Source: Rhodobacter capsulatus
Lineage (GTDB): Bacteria > Pseudomonadota > Alphaproteobacteria > Rhodobacterales > Rhodobacteraceae
Assembly (NCBI RefSeq): GCF_005144475.1
Contig: NZ_SWJZ01000112.1
Location: 1-37,070, forward strand
Length of the DNA: 37,070 nucleotides
Direction: 5' to 3'
The translations under genes were made by a program, and so were the position numbers. This document shows positions 25,419-35,070 of the stretch, piece by piece; the stretch's first letter is position 1; each line of letters starts with the position of its first letter. The notes beneath the pieces were generated by a model, which searched no databases, was not told the DNA's origin, and saw only the letters and a list, made by a program, of their open reading frames with translations.

Positions 25419-27107
25419 ATGGCCGTGACCGATCTGAGCCCGCGGCTGCCCGGGCACCTGCGCGCCCGCCCCCTCCGGGGGGGCGGGTCGGCCTGGCTTT
25501 GGGCGGCGGGCGGCATTGCCGCGCTGGTGCTGGCGCCGGTGGCGGCGCTGCTCTGGCAGGCGGCGCAGGGGTCGGAGGGGCTTTGGAGCCATCTTTGGAC
25601 GCATGTCCTGCTGCCTGCGCTGGGGCAGACGGCGCTGCTTCTGGCCGGGGTCGGGCTGGTCGTCACGGTTCTGGGCACCACGCTCGCCTGGCTGGTGGCA
25701 GCGCATGAGTTTCCGGGCCGCAGGCTGCTTGACTGGGCGCTGCTTTTGCCGCTTGCCGTGCCCAGCTACATCATCGCCTTCGTCTATCTGGAGGTGACCC
25801 ATCCGCTCGGCCCGCTGCAAGACGGGCTGCGGGCGCTTTTGGGCTACAGCTCGCCGCGGGAGTTTCGGCTGCCCGACATCCGCTCGATGCCGGGGGCGAT
25901 TTTCCTTTTGGGGCTGGTGCTTTACCCCTATGTCTATCTGCCGGTGCGGGCGATGTTCGCGATGCAGGCGGCGGGGCTTTTGGAGGCCGGGCGGATGCTC
26001 GGCTGCACGCGGCGGGGGCTGCTGTGGCGGCTGGCGCTGCCGCTTGCCCGTCCGGCGATCGCGGCGGGGGCAAGCCTGGCGCTGATGGAGACGCTGAACG
26101 ACATCGGCGCGGCCGAGTTTCTGGGCGTACGCACGCTGACGGTATCGATCTATGCCACCTGGGTCACGCGCTCGGATCTGCCCGGGGCGGCGCAGATCGC
26201 GCTGGTGATGCTGGCCGTGGTGGCGGCGCTGGTGGCGCTGGAACGCTTCGCCCGGCGCAGGCAGCGCTTTGCGGGCGGCGCGCAAAGGATGCGTCCGCTG
26301 GTGCCGGTGCGGTTGGCGGGTCTGCGCGGATGGGCGGCGCTCGGGCTGGGGCTGGTGCCGGTTCTGCTGGGCTTTGGCGTGCCGCTGGCCTGGCTTTTGT
26401 CCGAGGCCGTGACGCGGATCGCCGAGACCGGGATTTCCGCGCAGCTGCGCGCCGAGATGCGGGCGACGCTGCTTCTGGCGACGGCGGCGACGGTGGCGGT
26501 TGTGGCGGGCGGGCTGGTCGTGGCGCTGACGGCGCGGCTTTGCCCCGGCGGGCCCGGCGCGGTGATCGGGCGGCTCGCCAGCCTTGGCTATGCGATGCCC
26601 GGAACCGTGGTGGCGCTCGGCGTGCTGGTGCCGATGGGGGCGCTGGACCGGCTGCTGGACGCGGGGGCGCGGGCGGTTCTGGGTCAGGGCACCGGGCTTG
26701 TGCTGATCGGCTCGGGGCTGGCTTTGGGATATGCTTATCTGGTGCGGTTTCTGGCGATTTCGGTGGGCGGCTGTGAGAGCGGCTTCGCGCAGATCCCGCG
26801 CTCGCTCGATCAGGCGGCGCGCAGCCTTGGCCATGGTCCGGCGGCCAGCCTGCGCCGGTTGCATCTGCCGCTCCTGCGCCCGGCCCTGATCGCCGCCGCG
26901 CTGCTGGTCTTTGTCGACACGATGAAGGAACTTTCGGCCACGCTGCTTTTGCGCCCGCTGGGGGTCGAGACCCTTGCCACGCATCTTTATGGCGAGGCGG
27001 CGCGGGGCAGCCATGAAGACGGTGCCATCGCGGGTCTTGCGATCGTCGCCGTGGGCATCCTGCCGGTGATCGCGCTGTCGCGGCTGGCGCAGCGGCGGGG
27101 GGCCTAG
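25419..27107 (+). CDS. fbpB: Fe(3+) ABC transporter permease, fused dimer
   Basis: This 562-residue membrane protein has about twelve hydrophobic segments and two copies of the binding-protein-dependent permease domain. Each has an EAA-type loop: GLLEAGRMLGCTRRGLLWRL in the first half and LDQAARSLGHGPAASLRRLH in the second. This duplicated form is typical of FbpB-type permeases. It follows fbpA by 8 bp and surely shares its transcript. Its last 4 bp overlap the end of a minus-strand hydrolase gene. No fbpC ATPase follows, so the ATPase must be encoded elsewhere or shared. Confidence 0.92.
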   Translation: MAVTDLSPRLPGHLRARPLRGGGSAWLWAAGGIAALVLAPVAALLWQAAQGSEGLWSHLWTHVLLPALGQTALLLAGVGLVVTVLGTTLAWLVAAHEFPGRRLLDWALLLPLAVPSYIIAFVYLEVTHPLGPLQDGLRALLGYSSPREFRLPDIRSMPGAIFLLGLVLYPYVYLPVRAMFAMQAAGLLEAGRMLGCTRRGLLWRLALPLARPAIAAGASLALMETLNDIGAAEFLGVRTLTVSIYATWVTRSDLPGAAQIALVMLAVVAALVALERFARRRQRFAGGAQRMRPLVPVRLAGLRGWAALGLGLVPVLLGFGVPLAWLLSEAVTRIAETGISAQLRAEMRATLLLATAATVAVVAGGLVVALTARLCPGGPGAVIGRLASLGYAMPGTVVALGVLVPMGALDRLLDAGARAVLGQGTGLVLIGSGLALGYAYLVRFLAISVGGCESGFAQIPRSLDQAARSLGHGPAASLRRLHLPLLRPALIAAALLVFVDTMKELSATLLLRPLGVETLATHLYGEAARGSHEDGAIAGLAIVAVGILPVIALSRLAQRRGA

Positions 27108-27979
27108 TCGGCGCGGGCGAAGACCGCGGTCACCGCCAGACCCGGATCCGCCACCACCCGACCCTGTGCGACCAGCGCCACCAGATGCGCGAAAAGATTG
27201 CGCGCCGCCGCCCGGTGCAGGGCCACGGGCGTGTCGGCATAGACCCGCGCGGTCAGGGCAGAGAGCGTCGCGGGCCCCGCGGCCAGCGCCGCAAGGATCT
27301 GCGCCGTGCGGGCCTGCCGATGCGCCGCAAGCGCGGCCAGCCGCGCCGCGGGATCGGGCACCGGATCGCCATGGCCCGGATAGAACACCCGCGCCCCCTG
27401 CCCCGCCAGCCGGTCAAGCGAGGTGAAATAGGCCTCCAGATCGCCATCGGGCGGCGAGATCAGCGTCGTCGACCAGCCCATCACCACATCGGCGGTAAAG
27501 ACCACGTCGCCCATCGCGAAACACAGGTGATTGCCGAAATGCCCCGGCGTGTGCAGCGCCGTCACCGACCAGTCGCCCATCGCGAGCGTCTCGCCATCGG
27601 CCAGCGTCACATCGGGGCGAAACCCCGCATCCACCCCCTCGCCGCCGCCCGCGAGCCCCGCTTCGGCCAGCGCCCGCATCGGCGCCGAACGCCCCGCCGC
27701 CGGATCACCAAAGGCGAAGATCGGCGCCCCGGTCAGATCGGCCAGCGGCCGCGCGGCCTCGGAATGATCGAGATGCGCGTGGCTGACCAGAATCGCCGCC
27801 ACCCGCTCGCCCGGGGCAAGGCGGTCCAGCAGCGCGCGCAGATGCCCCGGATCGGCAGGCCCGGGATCGAGCACCGCCACCTCCCCCCGGCCCAGCACAT
27901 AAGAACAGGTGCCCCGATGCGTCAGCGCCGAGGGATTGGGCGCCACAAGCCGCCGCACGCCCGGTTCCAGATCCTCCAT
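27104..27979 (-). CDS. metallo-beta-lactamase-fold hydrolase (LACTB2-like)
   Basis: This 291-residue protein has the metal-binding motifs of the fold: HAHLDH at 67-72, His147 in HTPGHFGNHL, Asp164 in FTADVVMG and His203 in FYPGHGDP. The C-terminal 70 residues (LAAHRQARTAQILAAL onward) form the small helical domain of the LACTB2/hydroxyacylglutathione-hydrolase-like group. That group includes RNA and thioester hydrolases, so the substrate cannot be assigned. It starts 40 bp from the divergent sensor kinase gene. A weak AGAGGG sits directly before the ATG. Confidence 0.9.
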   Translation of the reverse strand: MEDLEPGVRRLVAPNPSALTHRGTCSYVLGRGEVAVLDPGPADPGHLRALLDRLAPGERVAAILVSHAHLDHSEAARPLADLTGAPIFAFGDPAAGRSAPMRALAEAGLAGGGEGVDAGFRPDVTLADGETLAMGDWSVTALHTPGHFGNHLCFAMGDVVFTADVVMGWSTTLISPPDGDLEAYFTSLDRLAGQGARVFYPGHGDPVPDPAARLAALAAHRQARTAQILAALAAGPATLSALTARVYADTPVALHRAAARNLFAHLVALVAQGRVVADPGLAVTAVFARAD

Positions 27980-28019
27980 CCCTCTTTCCCTCTGCCGCTT
28001 CCGACGTTAGGGTTGTGGC

Positions 28020-29360
28020 ATGGATTTCGCCTGGCTCAAACACTTCCTGCCGCGCGGGCTTTACGGCCGGGCCGCGCTGATCCTGATCTTGCCGGTCGTC
28101 ACCATCCAGCTTGTCGTCTCGGTCGTCTTCATCCAGCGCCATTTCGAACGCGTGACCGAACAGATGACCACCTCGATGCTGCGCGAGATCGCGCTGGTGA
28201 TCGAGCGCGCCGACACCGCCGCGACCCAGGCCCAGGCCGCGACGCGGATGGCGGAGCTGGCGCAGGCGCTGGATCTGCGGCTGGATCTGCCCGCGCCCCG
28301 GCCCGTCCCCGCCGCCGACCGGCGCGAGATCACCGATTTCACCGGGCTGACCGTGCAATCGACGCTGCGCGCGGGCCTGCCGGGGATGATCGCGCTGGAT
28401 CTGACCGCGGGCGGGCGGGTGCAGCTTTGGGTCGCGACCCGGCACGGGCCGCTTTACATCGGTTTTCCGCGGATCTGGGTCTCGGCCGCGAATCCGCATC
28501 AGCTGCTGGTGCTGATGGTCTTCGTCTCGGTGCTGATGACGCTGATCGCGTTCTTGTTCCTGCGCAACCAGTTGCGGCCGATCCAGCGGTTGGCCCGCGC
28601 CGCCGAGGCCTTCGGCAAGGGCCAGATCGCGCCCTATCGCCCGACCGGCGCGCTGGAGGTGCGGGCGGCGGGCAAGGCGTTTCTGGAAATGCGCGACCGG
28701 ATCGAGCGGCAGACCGAAAGCCGCCGCCTGATGCTGTCGGGGATCAGCCACGATCTGCGCACGCCGCTGACGCGGCTCAGGCTTGGCCTGTCGATGCTGC
28801 CCGAAGAGCCCGAGACCGAGGCCGAGATCGCCGCGATGGCGCGCGACGTGACCGAGATGGGCAAGATGATCGACGCCTTTCTGAATGTCGCGCGCGAGGA
28901 GGCGGTGGCGGGCGAGCCGGAGCGGATCGAGATCTGCGCCTTTGTCGCGCAGGTGGTCGAGGATGCGATCCGCGCCGGGCAGCCGGTGCGGCTGCGCGAT
29001 TGCCCCGAAGCGCCGGTGCATGCGGTGGTGCGCCCCGATGCGCTGCGCCGGGCGCTGGAAAACCTGATCGGCAATGCGGTGCGCTATGGCTCGCGGGCCG
29101 AGGTCTCGGTCGCGGTGCGCCCGCGCAGCCTGCGTCTGCTGATCGAGGATGACGGCCCCGGCATCCCGGCCGAGCGGCGCGAAGAGGCGATGCGGCCCTT
29201 TACCCGGCTTGATCCGGCGCGCAATCAGGACCGCGGCCAGGGCGTCGGGCTGGGGCTGGCGATCGCCGCCGACATCGCCCGCGGCCATGGCGGCAGCCTG
29301 AGCCTGCTGGAAGGCAAGCGTCTGGGCGGGCTGGCGGCGGAACTGACCCTGCCGCTCTGA
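28020..29360 (+). CDS. EnvZ-like membrane sensor histidine kinase
   Basis: This 446-residue protein has a transmembrane helix at about 18-38, a periplasmic domain of about 120 residues, a second helix at about 161-181, then a HAMP linker (LRPIQRLARAAEAFGKGQ). The dimerisation domain has the phospho-accepting His244 in GISHDLRTPLTRLRLGL. The ATPase domain follows: N box ENLIGNAVRYGS (347-358), G1 DDGPGIP (377-383) and G2 GQGVGLGLAIA (406-416). The architecture matches EnvZ, which pairs with OmpR. No response regulator gene is adjacent: upstream lies a divergent hydrolase and downstream a small minus-strand gene. It may pair with a regulator encoded elsewhere. The signal is unknown. Confidence 0.92.
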   Translation: MDFAWLKHFLPRGLYGRAALILILPVVTIQLVVSVVFIQRHFERVTEQMTTSMLREIALVIERADTAATQAQAATRMAELAQALDLRLDLPAPRPVPAADRREITDFTGLTVQSTLRAGLPGMIALDLTAGGRVQLWVATRHGPLYIGFPRIWVSAANPHQLLVLMVFVSVLMTLIAFLFLRNQLRPIQRLARAAEAFGKGQIAPYRPTGALEVRAAGKAFLEMRDRIERQTESRRLMLSGISHDLRTPLTRLRLGLSMLPEEPETEAEIAAMARDVTEMGKMIDAFLNVAREEAVAGEPERIEICAFVAQVVEDAIRAGQPVRLRDCPEAPVHAVVRPDALRRALENLIGNAVRYGSRAEVSVAVRPRSLRLLIEDDGPGIPAERREEAMRPFTRLDPARNQDRGQGVGLGLAIAADIARGHGGSLSLLEGKRLGGLAAELTLPL

Positions 29361-29382
29361 CGTTGCCGTTCCGAGACTGGTC

Positions 29383-29532
29383 TCAGAAGATCAGCACGAA
29401 GACACCGATCCAGACCCCGGCCCCCGCAAGCACCATGGGCAGGATCCACCAGCCCGAGGTGGTTTCGATCGGCCGAACCTCGGCCGCGACGTCCCGCGAC
29501 AGATCGAGACCCGGCTGCGCTGTTGTGTCCAC
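29383..29532 (-). CDS. 49-residue single-pass membrane protein
   Basis: A GTG start at 29532 is preceded by AAGGAG at 7-nt spacing, a strong ribosome-binding site. The product has a polar N-terminus (DTTAQPGLDLSRDVAAEV) followed by one hydrophobic helix (WWILPMVLAGAGVWIGVFVL) reaching almost the last residue. The gene is too short for usual cut-offs. It is convergent with the sensor kinase, 22 bp from its stop. No family is recognised; a small regulatory or assembly membrane protein is possible. Confidence 0.68.
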   Translation of the reverse strand: MDTTAQPGLDLSRDVAAEVRPIETTSGWWILPMVLAGAGVWIGVFVLIF

Positions 29533-29551
29533 CGCTGCGCTCCTTCACGTC

Positions 29552-29577
29552 GGACCTGCGGTCCTGCAACTGCAGGA
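29552..29577 (-). promoter_or_regulatory. two overlapping hairpins in the leader of the small membrane gene
   Basis: Arms TCCTGCA/TGCAGGA (29562-29577, 2-nt loop) and GGACC/GGTCC (29552-29564, 3-nt loop) share bases 29562-29564, so both cannot form fully together. They sit 7 nt upstream of the AAGGAG of the small gene on the minus strand. A role in controlling translation or transcription is inference. Confidence 0.4.
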
Positions 29578-29846
29578 TGCGCGCAAAGTCTTAACGAAAC
29601 CTTAAGCACCCTGGGCCTGCGGACCTTGTGCAAGGTTTCGGGGGCAAGGTTTGGCGCGCCGCCTCTCGCGCCGGGTTTCGGCCCCGAGGCTCCCCCTTCC
29701 GCGACCTGTTTCCCATGACGCAAAAGGTCAGGCGACGATGGCAAAAGTTTGTCGGGCATATGAACCAAGCTTCGCTTGCAGCACGGGGCATTCTGCCGCA
29801 GTGTGAAGACTTGATGACGGCGGGGCGGGCTGTCGGTTCGGTGCAG
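29578..29846. other. non-coding stretch upstream of the lon promoter
   Basis: I see no gene, RNA or strong hairpin here. Frames that are open on either strand do not look like proteins. It should hold the promoter of the small minus-strand membrane gene, but I cannot place it. Confidence 0.45.
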
Positions 29847-29875
29847 TTGAACTGTGCCTCCCCCCCCCCTAGATA
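29847..29875 (+). promoter_or_regulatory. candidate lon promoter with a C10 tract in the spacer
   Basis: TTGAAC (29847-29852) and TAGATA (29870-29875) are separated by 17 nt, the ideal spacing. Both the TTGAA part and the CCTAGATAT context could also suit an RpoH heat-shock promoter, as is usual for lon. Ten consecutive C residues (29860-29869) fill the spacer next to the -10 element. Transcription would begin about 60 nt before the lon ATG. Confidence 0.55.
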
Positions 29876-29943
29876 TGGGGCATGGGAAGGGACGGGTTGC
29901 CAATCGCGGGACCGGTGCCTTTCGCCGCAAACAAGGACAGACA

Positions 29944-32355
<2,412 letters not shown>

Positions 32356-32377
32356 TCTGCCCTTGAAACAGGCTCTG

Positions 32378-32409
32378 ACGCGCTCCCTTTCGGGGGCGCG
32401 TTGTTTTTT
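32378..32409 (+). terminator. intrinsic terminator of lon
   Basis: A 10-bp stem (32378-32387 with 32392-32401, one T-G pair) and a 4-nt TTTC loop are followed by TTGTTTTTT. It sits 22 bp after the lon stop codon. Confidence 0.88.
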
Positions 32410-32490
32410 CCGGGCCCGGCTTTTGCAACGCATGGATTGTTGCGCCGTTGCGGCCTAACCTTGGCGCGACAGGAAACCGATGGGGCCGAG

Positions 32491-32883
32491 ATGAGCAAAT
32501 CCACGAAGAAATCCGCCGCGGCAAAGGCCGCGCAACCGGTGCCGGTGCCCGTGCCGGAAGAGACCGCAGCCGAGGCGGCGCCGGTCGCGGTCCGCGTGCA
32601 GGTGAAGAAAAAGGACTTCGTCGAGCGCGTGGTGCTGCGCAGCGGCGCCAAGAAGCCGGTCGTGCGCGATCTGACCGAGGCGGTGCTGGCGGTGCTGGGT
32701 GAGGCGCTGGCGAAGGGCGAGACGCTGGTTCTGCCGCCGCTGGGCAAGATTTCGGTGGCCCGCACGGTCGACAAGACGGGCGGCGACATCCTGCATGTGA
32801 AGCTGCGGCAGATGGCGGCGCCGGAAGATGCGAAAAAGAACGCAGATTCCGCGTCAGACCCCCTTGCGGAGGCCGAGGACTGA
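32491..32883 (+). CDS. HU-family DNA-binding protein with an N-terminal extension
   Basis: This 130-residue protein has an Ala/Lys/Pro-rich N-terminal tail of about 38 residues (STKKSAAAKAAQPVPVPVPE), then an HU/IHF-like fold: KKDFVERVVLRSGAKKPVVR, AVLAVLGEALAKGETLVLPP, LGKISVARTVDKTGGDIL. The acidic C-terminal tail (DPLAEAED) is also unusual. Typical HU has about 90 residues, so this is an extended variant. It bends or compacts DNA as a nucleoid protein. It lies downstream of lon and just before tRNA-Val. ATG 32491 is taken because the earlier in-frame sequence runs through the lon terminator; the GGGGCCGAG before it is only a modest ribosome-binding site. Confidence 0.85.
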   Translation: MSKSTKKSAAAKAAQPVPVPVPEETAAEAAPVAVRVQVKKKDFVERVVLRSGAKKPVVRDLTEAVLAVLGEALAKGETLVLPPLGKISVARTVDKTGGDILHVKLRQMAAPEDAKKNADSASDPLAEAED

Positions 32884-32902
32884 GGCTAAACACCGCTCCA
32901 CC

Positions 32903-32977
32903 GGGCGATTAGCTCAGCGGTAGAGCGCTTCGTTCACATCGAAGATGTCAGCGGTTCAAATCCGTTATCGCCCACCA
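32903..32977 (+). tRNA. tRNA-Val (CAC)
   Basis: A full cloverleaf can be drawn: acceptor GGGCGAT/ATCGCCC, D-arm AGCTCAGCGGTAGAGC, anticodon stem CTTCG/CGAAG with loop TTCACAT (anticodon CAC), T-loop GGTTCAAATCC, discriminator A and encoded CCA. Confidence 0.97.
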
Positions 32978-32986
32978 TCATTCCTG

Positions 32987-33020
32987 AAAAAGCGCTGGAA
33001 ATTTTCCAGCGCTTTTTCTT
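32987..33020. terminator. perfect 15-bp hairpin after tRNA-Val
   Basis: AAAAAGCGCTGGAAA (32987-33001) is followed by one T and its exact reverse complement (33003-33017), ending in TTTTTCTT. With A and T runs on opposite sides it can terminate transcription from both strands, serving tRNA-Val and the convergent dehydrogenase gene. Confidence 0.85.
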
Positions 33021-33112
33021 TGGCCGCAATCGACCGCAGCCTGCCCCAGGGGCAAACGGAGAACAGGGCGCAACCGCGCCCTGCAAAGGGTTCCGCCGCG
33101 CCCCGGCCCGGC

Positions 33113-34777
33113 TCAGACGCCCGGTTTCGGCGGCTCGGATTGCGTCGCGGAAGGCATCTCTGGCGCGGCCGTGCCGGGCAGGCTGACGCCGTGCTTTTCC
33201 ATGTAGGGGCGGAAATAATCGCGGAAGGCCTCGAAGCTTTCGGCCAGCATCAGGAATTCGGCGCGGTTCATCACCAGCACCTTGGTATCCTCGATCGCGT
33301 TCACCGAGGTCTTGCGCCGCGTCGCCCCCAGAATCAGCCTCTCGCCGAAATGGCCGCCGGGGCCGATCACCCGCGTCGTCAGCTCGCCCGACTCGGGGTC
33401 GGTCCGCACCATCTGCACCGCGCCCGAAATCACCGTGTAGAACCCGTCCGAACGGTCGCCCGCCTGATAGATCCGGTCGCCGGCGCGGAAATAGACATGC
33501 CGCATCGGCGGCTTCTGATAGGTGCGCAGCTGCACGAGGCTGCGCGCGCCCAAAAGATCGAGCGACCAGTTGATCATCACCCGGATGCGGGTGCCGATGC
33601 CGGGCAGAAGCGCCAGATAATAGGACCGCCAGATGAACCAGGCCGGAAAGCCGGTGATGTTGCGCCCGAAGATATCGGCCACGCCGCGTTTCGCCCCCAG
33701 CGAGGCCAGCGCCCCGCGCGAGCTGTAGGCGAAGACCCCGGGCGCGCGGCCCTTCAGCACGGCGGTGATGTTGGCGGCGACCCGTTTCGCCTCGCGCACA
33801 GCGAATTGCGCGGTGGGCGGCGCGAAATCGTTGCGCTCCGCGGCATCGTCCTTCAGCGGGATCAGCGCGCAATCGCCCAGCGCCCAGACATCGGTCCGGC
33901 CCTTGACGCGCAGGTTGCGATCCACCGCGACGCGGCCCTTTTCCAGCGGCAGCCCCATGCGCAGGATCACCGGCAGCGGCGCATTGCCGATCGTCGCGAC
34001 GATGGTGCGGGTGTCGATCACCTCGCCCTCGGTCGTCACCAGTTGCCGATGCGTGGCCGAGCGCACGCCGGTGCCCAGTTTCAGCTCGATGCCATGGCCG
34101 AGCAGATGCTTCGTCGCGTAATCGGCCAGCTCCTTCGGCATCTCGTTCAGGATCCGCGGCGCATATTCGACCAGCAGCACGCGGACCTCGGACGGGTCGA
34201 TGTTGGAATAGAACGGCAGCGAGCGGTCCAGCAGTTCCTTCATCTCGCCCACGGTCTCGACGCCGGAAAAGCCGCCGCCGACGACGGTGAAGGTCAGCGC
34301 GCCGCGCTTGGTGTCGGGCAGCGCCGTGACCTGCGCATGTTCAAGCTGCTCGATCACATGTTCGCGCAGACGCCGCGCATCCTCGAGCGTCTTCATCTTC
34401 AGCGCATGTTCCTCAAGCCCCGGCATGCGCGAGAAATCCGCCCCCTGCCCCAGCGCGATCACCAGATGGTCATAGGGCACCTCGGTCGGGCGGCGCTGGA
34501 TGCCCTGAAAGACGGTGACCACCTTGCGCTCGAAATCGACGCTGTCGACGACGGCCTTGCGCACCTGCACGCCCTTGAGCAGGAAGCGCAGCGGCGAGAC
34601 CGCATGGGCGGGCATGATCGAGCCTGCGCCCACCTCGGGCAGAAGCGGCTGGAAGACGAAGTAATTCTCGGCGTTGATCAGCTCGATCTCGGCCTTGCGG
34701 CCCAACCGGCGCGCAAGTGCGCGGGCCGTGTACATGCCGCCGAACCCCCCGCCCAGAACGACGATCCGCGTGACCAT
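33113..34777 (-). CDS. type II NADH dehydrogenase-like flavoprotein with a C-terminal cNMP-binding domain
   Basis: This 554-residue protein begins with the FAD-binding Rossmann motif VVLGGGFGGMYTARALA and has a second, NAD(P)-binding one, FTVVGGGFSGVETVGEM. The FAD-contact motif DVWALGDCALIP places it in the NDH-2 family. Residues from about 330 include the membrane-associating part (GFPAWFIWRSYYLALLPGIG). The last 130 residues form a cyclic-nucleotide-binding (Crp-like) domain: YFRAGDRIYQAGDRSDGFYT, then GGHFGERLILGATRRKTSV, where GER and the TRRKTS turn are the phosphate-binding cassette. NDH-2 oxidises NADH and reduces quinone without pumping protons. The extra domain suggests control by a nucleotide second messenger. 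ATG 34777 has GGAGGG upstream. Confidence 0.92.
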   Translation of the reverse strand: MVTRIVVLGGGFGGMYTARALARRLGRKAEIELINAENYFVFQPLLPEVGAGSIMPAHAVSPLRFLLKGVQVRKAVVDSVDFERKVVTVFQGIQRRPTEVPYDHLVIALGQGADFSRMPGLEEHALKMKTLEDARRLREHVIEQLEHAQVTALPDTKRGALTFTVVGGGFSGVETVGEMKELLDRSLPFYSNIDPSEVRVLLVEYAPRILNEMPKELADYATKHLLGHGIELKLGTGVRSATHRQLVTTEGEVIDTRTIVATIGNAPLPVILRMGLPLEKGRVAVDRNLRVKGRTDVWALGDCALIPLKDDAAERNDFAPPTAQFAVREAKRVAANITAVLKGRAPGVFAYSSRGALASLGAKRGVADIFGRNITGFPAWFIWRSYYLALLPGIGTRIRVMINWSLDLLGARSLVQLRTYQKPPMRHVYFRAGDRIYQAGDRSDGFYTVISGAVQMVRTDPESGELTTRVIGPGGHFGERLILGATRRKTSVNAIEDTKVLVMNRAEFLMLAESFEAFRDYFRPYMEKHGVSLPGTAAPEMPSATQSEPPKPGV

Positions 34778-34893
34778 GACACCCTCCATGCTGCTGCGCG
34801 AAGCATAGCCGAACGGCGCCGGACCGCCAGAGCCTATTCACGCAAGCCCGGCCCCGCGTTGCAGCAAGGTGACCGATTTCTTGCCGGGAAGAC

Positions 34894-34969
34894 TGGTGCC
34901 GGCGGAGGGACTCGAACCCCCGACCCCCTGATTACAAATCAGACGCTCTACCAACTGAGCTACGCCGGC
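34894..34969 (-). tRNA. tRNA-Thr (TGT)
   Basis: The minus strand gives acceptor GCCGGCG/CGCCGGC, D-arm AGCTCAGTTGGTAGAGC, anticodon loop TTTGTAA (anticodon TGT), T-loop GGTTCGAGTCC, discriminator A and an encoded CCA. Confidence 0.97.
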
Positions 34970-35070
34970 CACGGTGCTGAAATAACCTTCCGGCCGCCTC
35001 GGCGCAAGACCGGACGGCGGGGCTTTGCCTTCGCGGCTTTGGCCGCTATGGTGGCGCAAGGAGAACACCA

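Noticed and set aside
25245-27014. 589-codon open frame on the minus strand
   Set aside because: It is antisense to fbpA/fbpB and extremely rich in Arg, Pro, His and Gln; a shadow of the permease gene.
27185-29152. 655-codon plus-strand frame spanning the hydrolase and kinase genes
   Set aside because: It crosses two well-supported genes on different strands without any domain; chance openness at high GC.
29373-29384. Terminator between the kinase and small membrane genes (GAGAC-TG-GTCTC)
   Set aside because: The stem is only 5 bp with a 2-nt loop and no T-run on either strand.
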